From the NCBI GenBank assembly GCA_016787805.1, contig JAEUTY010000016.1, positions 37,951-101,950 on the forward strand: a DNA stretch of 64,000 nucleotides. Reading direction: 5' to 3'. The DNA comes from Flavobacterium sp. (lineage in GTDB: Bacteria; Bacteroidota; Bacteroidia; Flavobacteriales; Flavobacteriaceae). The translations under genes and the position numbers were made by a program. The number at the start of each line of letters is the position of its first letter. The first letter of the stretch is position 1. This document shows positions 50,417 to 60,476 of the stretch, piece by piece. The notes below the pieces were generated by a model. That model was not told the DNA's origin and did no database searches. It saw only the letters and a program-made list of their open reading frames with translations.

Positions 50417-53008
50417 TTAACTTTGATTGCGAAATACTAATTGTCCGTCAAAGCAATCGAGCAAAATAATGCTGTCAACCGTTACTTTTCCGGCAAGAAT
50501 TTCTTTGGAAAGTTGGTTTAAGACTTCACGTTGAATTACTCGTTTTACAGGTCGCGCACCGTATTGCGGATCGTAGCCTTTTTCAGCTAAATACGTGATG
50601 GCTTCCGGAGTGGCGTCCATCGTAATGTTTTGCTGTGCGAGCATTTTGGTCACACCTTTTAATTGCAAGTTTACAATTTGTTTGATGTTGGCTTCGGTCA
50701 ACGGCGTGAACATCACAATTTCGTCAATACGATTGATGAATTCTGGGCGAACCGTTTGTTTGAGTAAACCTAATACTTCCACTTTGGCCGATTCAATCAC
50801 TGCTTCGATGTTGCCTTTGAAATTGTCGAATTTCTCTTGTATGATGTGGCTTCCCATGTTGGATGTCATGATGATAATAGTATTTTTAAAATCGGCTACG
50901 CGACCTTTATTGTCGGTCAATCGTCCTTCATCTAACACTTGCAATAAAATATTGAACGTGTCAGGATGCGCTTTTTCAATTTCATCCAATAAAATCACTG
51001 AATATGGTTTTCTGCGCACGGCTTCGGTGAGTTGTCCGCCTTCATCATAGCCTACATAACCTGGAGGCGCGCCCACTAAACGACTCACGCTGTGACGTTC
51101 TTGGTATTCGCTCATATCAATGCGAGTCATAGCGTTTTCATCGTCAAATAAATAGTCGGCAAGTGCTTTGGCTAATTCGGTTTTTCCAACACCAGTGGTT
51201 CCCAAGAAAAGGAAACTTCCAATGGGCTTTTTCAGGTCTTGTAAACCCGCGCGACTTCTGCGAACGGCATCACTAATGGCTTCAATAGCTTCTTCTTGAC
51301 CTACGACTCTTTGGTGTAATTCGTCTTCCAATTTCAACAGTTTTTCGCGTTCGCCTTGTAGCATTTTCATGACTGGAATTCCGGTCCATTTCGCTACAAC
51401 TTCGGCGATATCTTCACGAGTCACTTCTTCTTTGATGAGTGAATTTCCTGCTTGGTTTTCGGCCAATTGTTTTTGCAAGGCATCCAAACGCTCTTGCGCT
51501 TCCTTGATTTTTCCGTAGCGGATTTCGGCTACTTTTCCATAATCACCATTACGTTCGGCCTGTTCGGCTTCGGTTTTGAAATCTTCAATTTCAAGTTTTA
51601 CGGCTTGAATATTATCTACTACATCTTTTTCCGATTTCCATTGGGTGAAAATTTCGTTTCGTTCTTCTTTTAGGTTCGCTAAATCCAAGCCTAAACTTTT
51701 TAGTTTTACATCGTCATTTTCGCGTTTGATGGCTTCCATTTCGATTTCGAGTTGCATGATTTTTCGGTCCAAAACGTCGAGTTCTTCGGGCTTCGAATTG
51801 ATTTCCATGCGTAATTTCGATGCGGATTCGTCCATTAAGTCGATGGCTTTATCGGGCAAAAATCGATTGGTGATATAGCGTTGTGAAAGTTCAACTGCGG
51901 CAATAATTGCATCGTCTTTGATGCGCACTTTGTGGTGTGTTTCGTATTTTTCTTTGATTCCTCGTAAGATGGAAATCGCACTTTCCGTATCGGGTTCGTC
52001 AACGATTACTTTTTGAAAACGGCGTTCGAGTGCTTTGTCTTTTTCGAAGTATTTTTGGTATTCATCCAAAGTCGTAGCTCCAATGGCGCGCAATTCGCCA
52101 CGAGCCAAAGCAGGTTTTAAGATGTTCGCCGCATCCATCGCACCTTCGCCACCACCAGCGCCCACGAGCGTGTGAATTTCATCAATAAAAAGGACGATAT
52201 CACCTTCAGCGGAAATGACTTCTTTTACGACTGATTTCAAACGTTCTTCAAATTCGCCTTTGTATTTCGCGCCAGCAATGAGTGCTCCCATATCGAGCGA
52301 ATAAACGATTTTATCTTTCAGGTTTTCAGGAACGTCGCCATCGACAATTCGGTGTGCTAAACCTTCAGCTATAGCAGTTTTACCGACTCCAGGTTCGCCC
52401 ACGAGCATTGGATTATTTTTAGTACGTCGTGTCAAAATTTGCAATACACGACGTATTTCCTCATCGCGACCAATGACAGGATCAAGTTTTCCATTTTCGG
52501 CTAATTCGTTGAGATTTTTGGCGTATTTGTTGAGTGAGTTGTAGGTTTCTTCGGCAGAAGCTGAGGTTACGCGATCGCCTTTTCGCATTTCGGCAATGGC
52601 CATTTCTAAGCCTTTTTCGGTAACGCCTTGGTCTTTTAAAATCTGCGCTACTTTACTTTTTGATTTAAAAATAGCCAAAAGTAGATGTTCAATGGAAACG
52701 TACTCATCGTTCATTTTTTTGGCAATTCCATTCGCTTCGTTGAGCATATTTGCAGCGTCACGCGAAAGCATGATGTCGCCACCGGAAACTTTTGGAAAGC
52801 TTTGAATGTTGCTATCTAAGACTTTTTTGAACAAGTCGATATTCACATTCATCTTTTTTAAAATAAATGGCGCGACGTTTTCATCAACTTCCAAAATACC
52901 TTTAAAAATGTGTTCGTTTTCGAGTTGTTGTTGTCCGAAACCTTGTGCAATTTGCTGTGCTTGTTGCAGCGCTTCTTGCGATTTGATGGTTAAATTTTTA
53001 AAATTCAT
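50417..53008 (-). CDS. clpB: ATP-dependent chaperone ClpB
   Basis: 863 residues, cytosolic disaggregase working with DnaK. Domains in order: the Clp N-terminal repeats (1-150, FTIKSQEAL-type start), AAA-1 with Walker A GEPGVGKT and the [15 protein letters not shown] loop, the coiled-coil middle domain (about 400-525) that is diagnostic for ClpB as opposed to ClpA or ClpC, AAA-2 with GTTGVGKT and the YVGYDEGG pore loop, and the C-terminal D2-small domain ([18 protein letters not shown]). Full length. A strong Shine-Dalgarno AAGGAG, uncommon in this phylum, lies just upstream. Confidence 0.97.
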   Translation of the reverse strand: MNFKNLTIKSQEALQQAQQIAQGFGQQQLENEHIFKGILEVDENVAPFILKKMNVNIDLFKKVLDSNIQSFPKVSGGDIMLSRDAANMLNEANGIAKKMNDEYVSIEHLLLAIFKSKSKVAQILKDQGVTEKGLEMAIAEMRKGDRVTSASAEETYNSLNKYAKNLNELAENGKLDPVIGRDEEIRRVLQILTRRTKNNPMLVGEPGVGKTAIAEGLAHRIVDGDVPENLKDKIVYSLDMGALIAGAKYKGEFEERLKSVVKEVISAEGDIVLFIDEIHTLVGAGGGEGAMDAANILKPALARGELRAIGATTLDEYQKYFEKDKALERRFQKVIVDEPDTESAISILRGIKEKYETHHKVRIKDDAIIAAVELSQRYITNRFLPDKAIDLMDESASKLRMEINSKPEELDVLDRKIMQLEIEMEAIKRENDDVKLKSLGLDLANLKEERNEIFTQWKSEKDVVDNIQAVKLEIEDFKTEAEQAERNGDYGKVAEIRYGKIKEAQERLDALQKQLAENQAGNSLIKEEVTREDIAEVVAKWTGIPVMKMLQGEREKLLKLEDELHQRVVGQEEAIEAISDAVRRSRAGLQDLKKPIGSFLFLGTTGVGKTELAKALADYLFDDENAMTRIDMSEYQERHSVSRLVGAPPGYVGYDEGGQLTEAVRRKPYSVILLDEIEKAHPDTFNILLQVLDEGRLTDNKGRVADFKNTIIIMTSNMGSHIIQEKFDNFKGNIEAVIESAKVEVLGLLKQTVRPEFINRIDEIVMFTPLTEANIKQIVNLQLKGVTKMLAQQNITMDATPEAITYLAEKGYDPQYGARPVKRVIQREVLNQLSKEILAGKVTVDSIILLDCFDGQLVFRNQS

Positions 53009-53015
53009 AGTGTTC

Positions 53016-53024
53016 TCCTTTCCA
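53016..53024 (-). promoter_or_regulatory. strong ribosome-binding site of clpB
   Basis: On the minus strand GGAAAGGAG lies about seven bases before the ATG at 53008. Other genes in this window show little or no Shine-Dalgarno sequence, so this one is notable and fits a need for high output under stress. Confidence 0.6.
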
Positions 53025-53151
53025 ACAGAAATTTATGCTGTTGTTGTGTTGTTGTATGATAAAAGTTTTGAAAACTTCAATGAGATGTTGTCAATATGTG
53101 TTCCATTGTTAAAAACAAGTCAAAATGGCTGATTTCATACTATTATTGTTG

Positions 53152-53159
53152 TAATTTTG
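53152..53159 (+). promoter_or_regulatory. -7 promoter element for ytxJ
   Basis: TAATTTTG, 30 bases before the ATG at 53190. The TTT at 53133-53135 may serve as a weak -33. Confidence 0.55.
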
Positions 53160-53189
53160 CGACAAATAGTCTGATTTAATGCCAAAAAC

Positions 53190-53576
53190 ATGAGCTTATT
53201 TAAAAATATATTTGGAAGTACAAACAAAGAACGTAATTCTTCAACTATCAATTGGCGCGAATTGACTGATTTGGGTCAGTTGAATGATATTGTAGATGCT
53301 TCTTTTGAGCAACCCGTTTTGATTTTCAAACACAGTACGCGATGTGGTGTTAGTAGAAGTGTGTTGCGTCAATTTGAAAATGAGTTTGATGCAACACTAA
53401 AAATTACGCCTTATTTCTTAGATTTACTTGAACATCGTGACATTTCAAACGAAATAGCCAGTCGATTTGGTGTGGTGCACCAATCGCCACAACTGATTGT
53501 TATTAAAGAAGGAAATGCAATTTACAATGTATCGCACGACAGTATTGATGCGCACGATTTGAAAACATTGGGATAA
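53190..53576 (+). CDS. ytxJ: bacillithiol-system monothiol redox protein YtxJ
   Basis: 128 residues, thioredoxin-like fold. LIFKHSTRCGVSRSVLRQFENEF contains the single active cysteine in the RCGVS motif, and FGVVHQSPQLIVIKEGNAIYNVSHDSI holds the cis-proline and the end of the fold. The protein de-bacillithiolates targets (bacilliredoxin) in Bacillus and is present across Flavobacteriia, which make bacillithiol. It is a single gene with its own promoter and a bidirectional terminator. Confidence 0.9.
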   Translation: MSLFKNIFGSTNKERNSSTINWRELTDLGQLNDIVDASFEQPVLIFKHSTRCGVSRSVLRQFENEFDATLKITPYFLDLLEHRDISNEIASRFGVVHQSPQLIVIKEGNAIYNVSHDSIDAHDLKTLG

Positions 53577-53579
53577 AAA

Positions 53580-53603
53580 AACGCATCCAATTTTGAATGC
53601 GTT
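53580..53603. terminator. bidirectional terminator between ytxJ and the next gene
   Basis: AACGCAT (53580-53586) pairs with ATGCGTT (53597-53603), with partial pairing inside. A run of A precedes and a run of T follows (53605-53611), so it can end transcription in both directions. Confidence 0.75.
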
Positions 53604-53611
53604 GATTTTTT

Positions 53612-54796
53612 CTATCTTCTAAATTTATTCCGAACTATGATATTTTTGAGTTTGGCTTTTAAATCTTCGCCTGAATCGTACACCATTTGTTCGTTGCTTG
53701 GAAACGGAACACTTCTTTTATCAAAATACGTCAGATAACTGTCATCGCAAGCTCTTTTGTCGCCGTTGTATGTAGCATAAGTATGTTCAAAAATATACTC
53801 ACTTGCTAGCGGAAATGTTTCAATGAGTTGGTTATTTCTAAAATCAATATAATCAACTTTGGCGGTTACTTGCGTTGATTTGAATTGCTTGAATTCGTAT
53901 ATGTTGACGCGTATGGTTTTGAAATTATCTACCTTTATTGGATTTCCTAAACTGTCCTTTACTACATTTCCATTACTGTCAAGCAAGGTTTTTACGCCGT
54001 CTTTGATTTGTTTTTCTTTGATGAATTCTTTCTCTTTGACTTGCTCTGGCGAAATGTTAATTTGTCGGAAATTGACAATCAAACCGTAATCGTAATTGAT
54101 GTCCTTTTGACGATTGCTGTGGTAAACCGTCCATTTATCGTTTAAGCCAAATGTGCTGAAATCGAGTAAATCATTTTGCAAACGAACCGGAATTACCATA
54201 TTGGTTTCGTTTTTAGTAAAAACACTCACATAGTCGGTTCCTTTGAGCAAGGCTTCGTTCATTAGTGAAGCTACATCTTTGTAACCTGGATTAATTTGAT
54301 TCAAATACACCAAATCATCGTACGCTTTACGAAAATTCATTTTGTCTTTCGAAGCCAACAGCGTTTTGGAATTGTCGTATAAATGTTTGGATAGCGCATT
54401 TTTGCTACTCACAATTTGGTCGGTGTAATCCTCAAAAGGGAAAATAGCATTGCGACCTTCTTTGATTAATTTTAATGGCAATAGCGGACGAATCGATTCT
54501 TGTCGGTTGTTGAGTTTTTGGTAGGTGTTGAAAATTTGCTCCAAATTACTCGGATTCGCATCTTTAAACCAAGCATTGATGTTGCGTAAATCGCGTTCTT
54601 TGGCTTTGGCAAAAGCTTCTTCTAATAAATACACATAATCTTGTTTTCCTTTAGCATCTTTACGGTTACGTAAACCATCGATTGCATTTTGGATAGCACC
54701 ATCATAATCGCCAGAAGTGAGCGATTCTCTAGTTTGTTTTACTCCACATGATGTGATGAGTACAAAAAAGGCAAGTAAATAAGTAATGTTTTTCAT
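53612..54796 (-). CDS. putative lipoprotein with TPR-like N-terminus
   Basis: 394 residues. The lipobox cysteine is at C17 (VLITSC). The first 170 residues (GDYDGAIQNAIDGLRNRKDAKGKQDYVYLLEEAF and on) look like tetratricopeptide helices; the rest is a beta-rich domain (about 195-370) with no motif that I know. The protein is conserved in Flavobacteriaceae as far as I recall, with unknown role. It probably sits at the periplasmic face of the inner or outer membrane. Confidence 0.75.
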   Translation of the reverse strand: MKNITYLLAFFVLITSCGVKQTRESLTSGDYDGAIQNAIDGLRNRKDAKGKQDYVYLLEEAFAKAKERDLRNINAWFKDANPSNLEQIFNTYQKLNNRQESIRPLLPLKLIKEGRNAIFPFEDYTDQIVSSKNALSKHLYDNSKTLLASKDKMNFRKAYDDLVYLNQINPGYKDVASLMNEALLKGTDYVSVFTKNETNMVIPVRLQNDLLDFSTFGLNDKWTVYHSNRQKDINYDYGLIVNFRQINISPEQVKEKEFIKEKQIKDGVKTLLDSNGNVVKDSLGNPIKVDNFKTIRVNIYEFKQFKSTQVTAKVDYIDFRNNQLIETFPLASEYIFEHTYATYNGDKRACDDSYLTYFDKRSVPFPSNEQMVYDSGEDLKAKLKNIIVRNKFRR

Positions 54797-54852
54797 GGTG
54801 TATAATTTTAAAGTTCATAATTGGGCTAATCCAAATATTGAGCCAAAAATAA

Positions 54853-55365
54853 TTACTTTTTTGGTCTGTATTCTAAATCGTATTCGGTCACCCAAGTTGT
54901 ACCTTCGTCATTTGAAATTTCCCCATGTTGACGCACTTTCCCATCTTTGAGTTTATGGAACGATAATTTACGAATGCTTGTTCCTTTTCCGTTTGAAAAA
55001 GGACGACTCATAAATTGCATTGTATCATTTTCGAAATGACCAGTAAGGTATTCTGTTGAACCACCTGTGTTGTCAACCCAATTTTGTTGCCATTGGTTGG
55101 TTAAGGAATTGTAAGAGTTAAAACTTTTGCCCGAATAAACCAATCCGTTTTGATTTGAAGCCGATGTCCATTCTTCTAAAATTACGCAATTGTCGAGTAT
55201 TTTTGTTATTTTACTGTATCCTGCAATATTGTTCTTTAAACCATAAACTTCCCATTCACCAATCCAAAAATCAAACTCATTGTATTTCGGATTAGCATTA
55301 CAAGGTTTTTGAGCTAAAATAACCGAGCTAAAAATTAAGAAAGTAAGAAGTAGTAATTTTTGCAT
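54853..55365 (-). CDS. secreted DUF1579-like protein
   Basis: 170 residues. A signal peptide (MQKLLLLTFLIFSSVILAQ) and a beta-barrel-like body with EFDFWIGEWEVYG (from about 29), LEEWTSASNQNGLVYSGKSFNSY and GHFENDTMQFMSRPF. Similar proteins are annotated as DUF1579 or lipocalin-like. It starts eleven bases after fahA on the same strand, so it may be co-transcribed; no link to tyrosine breakdown is known. Confidence 0.75.
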   Translation of the reverse strand: MQKLLLLTFLIFSSVILAQKPCNANPKYNEFDFWIGEWEVYGLKNNIAGYSKITKILDNCVILEEWTSASNQNGLVYSGKSFNSYNSLTNQWQQNWVDNTGGSTEYLTGHFENDTMQFMSRPFSNGKGTSIRKLSFHKLKDGKVRQHGEISNDEGTTWVTEYDLEYRPKK

Positions 55366-55376
55366 TTTGTATTATT

Positions 55377-56660
55377 TTATTTTCGCACAAATGGCGGTAA
55401 TAGTTTACTTGAAACTTCACCAAAGCCAATACGAACAGCACTATTTTCACAGTAGCCTTTGAAAATTACAGTGTCGTTGTTGTTGATGAATTTACGCTCG
55501 GTGCCATCACTCATTTGGATTGGGTTTTTTCCACTCCATGTGAGTTCCAACATTGAACCAAAACTGTCTGGAGTTGGACCCGAAATGGTTCCAGAACCCA
55601 TCATATCACCCGAATTGACTCTACATCCATTGGAAGTGTGATGCGCCAATTGTTGCGCCATTGACCAATACATGTATTTGAAATTTGATTTTGAAACCAA
55701 AGTCGGTTCAGCTTTTTCAGGTTGAATATAAACTTCCAAATTAATATCGAAAGCATTTTTCCCTTTTTGTTGCAAATAAGGAAGTGGCGTTGGATCTTGT
55801 TTCGGGCCTTTGGTTCTGAAAGGTTCCAAAGCATCCATAGTAACAATCCATGGCGAAATTGATGAAGCAAAGTTTTTGGCTAAGAAAGGTCCGAGTGGAA
55901 CGTATTCCCATTTTTGAATGTCACGCGCACTCCAATCGTTCAACAAAACCATACCAAAAATATAGTCTTCGGCTTCACCAACAGGAATGTTTTCACCCAT
56001 AATATTGGCATCGGTTGTGATAAAAGCCGTTTCTAATTCAAAATCAACTAAGCTAGATGGACCAAAAACAGGCGAACTTTCTCCATTAGGTAAAATTTGT
56101 CCCATAGGGCGATGTACTGGAATTCCAGAAGGAACTATAGTCGAACTTCTTCCATGGTAACCCACTGGAATATGAAGCCAATTCGGAAGTAACGCATTTT
56201 CAGGATCACGAAACATTTTACCTACATTAGTTGCATGCTCTTTACTCGAATAAAAATCAGTGTAATCGCCAATTTGAACAGGCAAAAGCATTTCGATATC
56301 TTTGATGTTGAAAATAACAATTTCTCGATGGTCTTTATTATCTCTCAGTTCAGGATTGTTTCCGTCAAACAACAAAGCCAAGCGATTACGCACCTGACGC
56401 CATGTTTTTTTACCATCAGAAATAAAATCATTCAACGTATCTTGCATGAACATATCATCAGTCAGTTCGATACCTTCAAAATAGCCTAATTGTTGTAACG
56501 CACCCATATCAATGGCACAATCGCCAATGCGAGTACCAATGGTTACTACGTCTTCTTTGGTTAGAAAAACTCCAAAAGGAATATTTTGTATAGGAAAATC
56601 ACTGTTTTCTGGAACTTCTATCCATGATTTTCGGCTGGGGTCGTTGGCTATATTTGGCAT
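55377..56660 (-). CDS. fahA: fumarylacetoacetase
   Basis: 427 residues. Last enzyme of tyrosine and phenylalanine catabolism: cleaves fumarylacetoacetate to fumarate and acetoacetate. Signatures are SWIEVPENSDFPIQNIPFGVF at the N-terminus, DYTDFYSSKEHATNVGKMFR with metal and catalytic residues, HIPVGYHGRSSTIVPSG, LDFELETAF-like VDFELETAFI, ENIPVGEAEDYIFGMVLLNDWSARDIQKWEY and GDMMGSGTISGP. The protein belongs to the long FAH group, as in eukaryotes and Bacteroidota. Has a good promoter upstream. Confidence 0.95.
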   Translation of the reverse strand: MPNIANDPSRKSWIEVPENSDFPIQNIPFGVFLTKEDVVTIGTRIGDCAIDMGALQQLGYFEGIELTDDMFMQDTLNDFISDGKKTWRQVRNRLALLFDGNNPELRDNKDHREIVIFNIKDIEMLLPVQIGDYTDFYSSKEHATNVGKMFRDPENALLPNWLHIPVGYHGRSSTIVPSGIPVHRPMGQILPNGESSPVFGPSSLVDFELETAFITTDANIMGENIPVGEAEDYIFGMVLLNDWSARDIQKWEYVPLGPFLAKNFASSISPWIVTMDALEPFRTKGPKQDPTPLPYLQQKGKNAFDINLEVYIQPEKAEPTLVSKSNFKYMYWSMAQQLAHHTSNGCRVNSGDMMGSGTISGPTPDSFGSMLELTWSGKNPIQMSDGTERKFINNNDTVIFKGYCENSAVRIGFGEVSSKLLPPFVRK

Positions 56661-56698
56661 ATTTTGGGATGTTGATTTGTTGTTGAAAAATTTGTAAT

Positions 56699-56706
56699 CA
56701 AATATA
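56699..56706 (-). promoter_or_regulatory. -7 promoter element for fahA
   Basis: TATATTTG on the minus strand, with TTTG 19 bases upstream. A full match to the flavobacterial promoter, 38 bases before the ATG at 56660. Confidence 0.75.
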
Positions 56707-56738
56707 TCATTTAGAATTTATATCACAAACATATTTCG

Positions 56739-56746
56739 TAATTTTG
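56739..56746 (+). promoter_or_regulatory. -7 promoter element for glyA
   Basis: TAATTTTG, 26 bases before the ATG at 56773. Divergent from the fahA promoter, with 32 bases between the two -7 words. Confidence 0.6.
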
Positions 56747-56772
56747 GAAAGTTTTAACAAAATCCATAAAAA

Positions 56773-58047
56773 ATGCAACGCGACGAACAAATTTTTGACC
56801 TAATTTTAGACGAACAAGACAGACAAATACACGGAATTGAATTGATTGCTTCTGAGAATTTTGTGAGCGACCAAGTAATGGAAGCTGCAGGTTCTGTTTT
56901 AACTAACAAATATGCCGAAGGTTATCCAGGAAAGCGCTATTATGGTGGTTGTGAAGTAGTTGATATTGTAGAGCAAATAGCAATTGACAGAGCCAAAGCA
57001 CTTTTTGGAGCTGAGTATGTAAATGTGCAGCCGCATTCAGGTTCGCAAGCCAATACTGCCGTCTTTGCCGCTTGCTTAAAACCTGGTGACAAAATCTTAG
57101 GTTTCGACTTATCGCATGGAGGCCATTTGACTCATGGTTCACCGGTTAATTTTTCTGGAAAACTATACAATCCAGTTTTTTATGGTGTAGAGCAAGAAAC
57201 AGGAAGATTGAATTATGATAAAATTCAGGAAATAGCTACCAAAGAACAACCTAAACTCATTATCGCTGGCGCTTCGGCTTACTCACGCGATATGGATTTT
57301 AAACGCTTCCGTGAAATTGCGGATTCAGTTGGCGCTCTTTTAGTGGCCGATATTTCGCATCCGGCTGGTTTAATTGCTAAAGGATTGATGAATGATCCAA
57401 TTCCGCATTGTCATATAGTTACTACAACTACACACAAAACCTTGCGCGGCCCTCGTGGCGGAATGATTATGATGGGGAAAGATTTTGAAAACCCTTGGGG
57501 ATTAACGTCTCCAAAAGGTGAAATTCGAATGATGTCACACGTTTTGGATATGTCCGTTTTTCCGGGTAATCAAGGCGGACCATTGATGCATATTATTGCG
57601 GCAAAAGCGGTTGCATTTGGTGAGTGTTTGTCGGATGAGTTTTTCCGATATGCTATTCAAGTGCAAAAAAATGCCAAAGCAATGGCTGAAGCTTTTGTTA
57701 AAAGAGGCTACAATATCATTTCAGACGGAACGGATAATCACATGATGTTGATTGACTTACGTAACAAAAATATTTCAGGAAAAGAAGCTGAGAATGCTTT
57801 GGTGAAAGCTGAAATTACTGTGAATAAAAACATGGTTCCATTTGATGATAAATCACCTTTTGTAACTTCCGGAATTCGTGTGGGAACGCCTGCAATTACC
57901 ACTCGTGGTTTGGTTGAAAGCGACATGGAAACGGTTGTTGATTTAATTGATCGTGTAATTATGAATCATACTGATGAAGCTGTAATTGAAGAAGTGGCTG
58001 ATTTGGTGAATGATATGATGAGCGAACGACCTATTTTCGTTTACTAA
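56773..58047 (+). CDS. glyA: serine hydroxymethyltransferase
   Basis: 424 residues. Cytosolic PLP enzyme that interconverts serine and glycine with tetrahydrofolate. Signatures are [43 protein letters not shown], the [11 protein letters not shown] loop, [13 protein letters not shown] and [17 protein letters not shown] with the PLP lysine. Length is normal for the bacterial enzyme. mnmD follows two bases downstream. Confidence 0.97.
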   Translation: MQRDEQIFDLILDEQDRQIHGIELIASENFVSDQVMEAAGSVLTNKYAEGYPGKRYYGGCEVVDIVEQIAIDRAKALFGAEYVNVQPHSGSQANTAVFAACLKPGDKILGFDLSHGGHLTHGSPVNFSGKLYNPVFYGVEQETGRLNYDKIQEIATKEQPKLIIAGASAYSRDMDFKRFREIADSVGALLVADISHPAGLIAKGLMNDPIPHCHIVTTTTHKTLRGPRGGMIMMGKDFENPWGLTSPKGEIRMMSHVLDMSVFPGNQGGPLMHIIAAKAVAFGECLSDEFFRYAIQVQKNAKAMAEAFVKRGYNIISDGTDNHMMLIDLRNKNISGKEAENALVKAEITVNKNMVPFDDKSPFVTSGIRVGTPAITTRGLVESDMETVVDLIDRVIMNHTDEAVIEEVADLVNDMMSERPIFVY

Positions 58048-58049
58048 TT

Positions 58050-58712
58050 GTGAAACAAACGTTATTTGTTACGAACGATGGTTCAACTTCGATTCACATT
58101 GAAGAATGGAACGAAAGCTATCACTCGAAACACGGGGCAATTCAAGAAGCTTATCACGTATTTATAAAAAACGGACTTTCTTTATTGCAAGGAAAGTCCG
58201 TTGCTGTTTTAGAAATTGGTTTTGGAACGGGTTTGAATGCCTTAATTACATTAAAAGAAGCCTCAAATTTCAATCAAACTATTGATTATGTTGGAGTAGA
58301 AGCTTTTCCTGTTGCAATGGAAATGGCTATGCAAATGAATTATGTTGAACAATTGGAAGATGAATCCTTGCAAACTTATTTTCAAAAAATGCATGAGGTT
58401 GATTGGGAAGTGAAATATCCAATTTCACCTTCATTCTCGCTAACCAAAGAGAAAAATAAATTTCAAGAAATCAACCACAAAAACCAATTTGATTTGATTT
58501 ATTTTGATGCTTTTGGTTTTAGAGTACAGCCCGAATTGTGGTCGGTTGAAATTTTCCAAAAAATGTATGATGCCATGAAATCAGGCGGAATTTTAGTTAC
58601 TTATGCTTGTCGGACATCCATAAAAAACGCCATGAAAGATGTTGGTTTTACCGTTGAGAAATTGCCTGGAGCGCCAGGGAAAAGGGAAATGCTACGCGCC
58701 ATTAAAAATTAA
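58050..58712 (+). CDS. mnmD: tRNA 5-methylaminomethyl-2-thiouridine methyltransferase (MnmD)
   Basis: 220 residues, starting with GTG at 58050, two bases after glyA. It methylates the 5-aminomethyl side chain at U34 of tRNAs, using S-adenosylmethionine. Signatures are TNDGSTSIHIEEWNESYHSKHGAIQEAYHVFIKNG, the SAM-binding LEIGFGTGLNALI, DLIYFDAFGFRVQPELW, and the end VEKLPGAPGKREMLRA. It lacks the FAD domain MnmC1, so it is the stand-alone form as in other Bacteroidota. Confidence 0.93.
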   Translation: MKQTLFVTNDGSTSIHIEEWNESYHSKHGAIQEAYHVFIKNGLSLLQGKSVAVLEIGFGTGLNALITLKEASNFNQTIDYVGVEAFPVAMEMAMQMNYVEQLEDESLQTYFQKMHEVDWEVKYPISPSFSLTKEKNKFQEINHKNQFDLIYFDAFGFRVQPELWSVEIFQKMYDAMKSGGILVTYACRTSIKNAMKDVGFTVEKLPGAPGKREMLRAIKN

Positions 58713-58829
58713 CATTCCTTTTGTAAAAGAGAATTTTTATTTTTTTTAAGTTTGAAACAATAAAAACGAATACTTTACGTTTTTAACTCATGTTCTTCAA
58801 AATTTTCTAACCAATTTTAGCAAATTAAT

Positions 58830-59027
58830 ATGTCAAGATTAATTTACGACTATACTAAGTCAGTTCTTGAAAGAGTTAGTTTTGATGCTAAACTTTTTCG
58901 GAAGGAATTAGAAAAAGCGATCAAAGTGCTTTTACCTTATGAAGTTGAACAACTAACAGAATGGTTGTTGAGTTTCACCAAAGAGAAGCCAGAATTAAGG
59001 CAATGTTTACGGAGTATCAATAAATAA
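58830..59027 (+). CDS. small conserved protein, tandem paralogue 1
   Basis: 65 residues, all-helical, charged. MSRLIYDYTKSVLERVSFDAKLFRKELEKAIKVLLPYEVEQLTEWLLSFT shares IYDYTKS.LE.VSFD..LF.KEL.K.IK.L.PYE.E.L..WL with the gene at 59282. It is a small family I have seen in flavobacterial genomes with no known role. It carries its own strong terminator (59032-59056). The high charge and size suggest a nucleic-acid-binding or regulatory peptide, but this is open. Confidence 0.75.
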   Translation: MSRLIYDYTKSVLERVSFDAKLFRKELEKAIKVLLPYEVEQLTEWLLSFTKEKPELRQCLRSINK

Positions 59028-59031
59028 AACT

Positions 59032-59056
59032 AAAAGGAACTTAAACGGTTCCTTTT
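59032..59056 (+). terminator. Rho-independent terminator
   Basis: AAAAGGAAC (59032-59040) pairs with GTTCCTTTT (59048-59056) around a seven-base loop, followed by more T. It ends the small gene at 58830. Confidence 0.9.
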
Positions 59057-59060
59057 TTTT

Positions 59061-59281
59061 ATGTTTTCTATTAGGGTTTTTAATTTTTGAAATGTTTCAC
59101 ATATATAAAGGAGAAAGTAAAATAATATTTTATAAATTATATCTTACAAATAATGTTAAATAATGTTTTATATCGAATATAATAACATTTTATCGACTCA
59201 TTATTTTGCGATTTGAAGGAATAATTTTAGTTTTACTCTACGTTCTTAACTAAAGAGATGAACCCTAAATCTTAAAAACCT
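59061..59281. other. 221-bp very AT-rich leader region
   Basis: No gene. It has several near-repeats of AATAATGTT (59148-59170 and around) and a TATATCGAATATAATAACA segment. The small protein at 59282 starts after it. An unusual leader length for such a small gene, so control at the mRNA level is possible. Confidence 0.4.
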
Positions 59282-59503
59282 ATGCCAAGAATGATTTACG
59301 ACTACACAAAATCTACATTAGAAAATGTAAGTTTTGACCCTAACCTTTTCAAAAAAGAGTTGCGAAAAGGAATTAAAAATTTAATGCCATACGAAATAGA
59401 ATTACTAGGAAGATGGTTAATGTATTACACCTCTAGTAGGCCCGATTTAAAGAATTGTTTGAGTGAATTTAGCTCAGATTTTAACGTAAAAGGATTGGCA
59501 TAA
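59282..59503 (+). CDS. small conserved protein, tandem paralogue 2
   Basis: 73 residues. MPRMIYDYTKSTLENVSFDPNLFKKELRKGIKNLMPYEIELLGRWLMYYT is a clear paralogue of the gene at 58830; it has an extra C-terminal tail (SEFSSDFNVKGLA). The terminator stem at 59488 begins inside its last codons. Function unknown. Confidence 0.78.
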   Translation: MPRMIYDYTKSTLENVSFDPNLFKKELRKGIKNLMPYEIELLGRWLMYYTSSRPDLKNCLSEFSSDFNVKGLA

Positions 59504-59514
59504 CCAATCCTTTT
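59488..59514. terminator. bidirectional terminator overlapping two gene ends
   Basis: AAAAGGATTGG (59488-59498) pairs with CCAATCCTTTT (59504-59514) around a five-base loop containing part of the stop codon. T follows on the right and A precedes on the left, so it serves the small gene and oxyR. Confidence 0.9.
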
Positions 59515-60456
59515 TTATTTGAGTGTTTTTGGACTAATAATCTGAACATTATTAAATACAATTGCTCCTTTGATTACTCCAGCAATAGTACTTCTCAATG
59601 CATCAATAATATGAATTTTCAATTCATTTTTAGGATAAATCAAACTCACTTCACGTGCAGGCTTAGGTTCGCTAAACTGACGCAATTTGGCTTGATCTTT
59701 TTCTTTTAAATCTAGCGTGTGTAAATAAGGAAGAAGCGTAGTTCCCAAACCTTCATCAGCCAATTTAATTAAAGTTTCAAAGCTTCCACTTTCGAGTTGA
59801 AAATGATTGTGCTCTAAATTTTTATTGTTTTTGCACAAATTCAAAACGCTATCTCTAAAGCAGTGCCCGTCTTGTAATAACAAGATTTCATCTACATTCA
59901 AATCGTCGATGCTAATTTCTTTTTTAGTAAAACTATTATGATTTTCAGGTATGTAAGCTACAAATGGTTCAAAGTACAAAACCACTTCTTTTATTTTCTC
60001 TTCATGCAAAGGCGTTGCAGCAATCGCGGCATCTAAATGGCCATTGTTCAATTTGAAAATAATATCTTCAGTATTTAATTCTTCTATAATCAGTTTAACT
60101 TTTGGGTATTTTTTTATAAAATTATTCAAAAACATTGGTAACAATGTCGGCATAATCGTCGGAATAATTCCCAATCGAAATTCGCCACCAATAAATCCTT
60201 TTTGCTGGTGTACAATATCTTGAATACGATCGGCTTCGTTGACAATATTTTTGGCTTGGTTGACAATCTTTTGCCCTATTTCGGTTAACTGAATGGGTTT
60301 TTTCGTTCGGTCAAAAATTTGAATGCTAAGTTCTTCTTCTACTTTTTGAATTTGCATGCTCAATGTAGGTTGTGTTACAAAGCATTTTTCGGCAGCTAAT
60401 GTGAAATTTTTATGTTCGGCCACAGCCAAAACATACTGTAATTGAGTGATTGTCAT
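59515..60456 (-). CDS. oxyR: OxyR-type LysR hydrogen-peroxide regulator
   Basis: 313 residues from the ATG at 60456. The N-terminal helix-turn-helix (LQYVLAVAEHKNFTLAAEKCFVTQPTLSMQIQKVEEELSIQIFDRT) is of the LysR type; the sensor domain carries the peroxide-sensing pair C199 and C208 (QDGHCFRDSVLNLC), numbered as in E. coli OxyR. It activates antioxidant genes when oxidised. It is divergent from dps, a classic OxyR target, with 98 bases between the two starts. Confidence 0.94.
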   Translation of the reverse strand: MTITQLQYVLAVAEHKNFTLAAEKCFVTQPTLSMQIQKVEEELSIQIFDRTKKPIQLTEIGQKIVNQAKNIVNEADRIQDIVHQQKGFIGGEFRLGIIPTIMPTLLPMFLNNFIKKYPKVKLIIEELNTEDIIFKLNNGHLDAAIAATPLHEEKIKEVVLYFEPFVAYIPENHNSFTKKEISIDDLNVDEILLLQDGHCFRDSVLNLCKNNKNLEHNHFQLESGSFETLIKLADEGLGTTLLPYLHTLDLKEKDQAKLRQFSEPKPAREVSLIYPKNELKIHIIDALRSTIAGVIKGAIVFNNVQIISPKTLK

Positions 60457-60476
60457 TTTGATAGTAAAATTTGATG

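Noticed and set aside
50595-51050. Plus-strand open frames opposite clpB (also 51452-51878 and 52596-53132)
   Set aside because: Shadows of the clpB coding sequence with no own signals.
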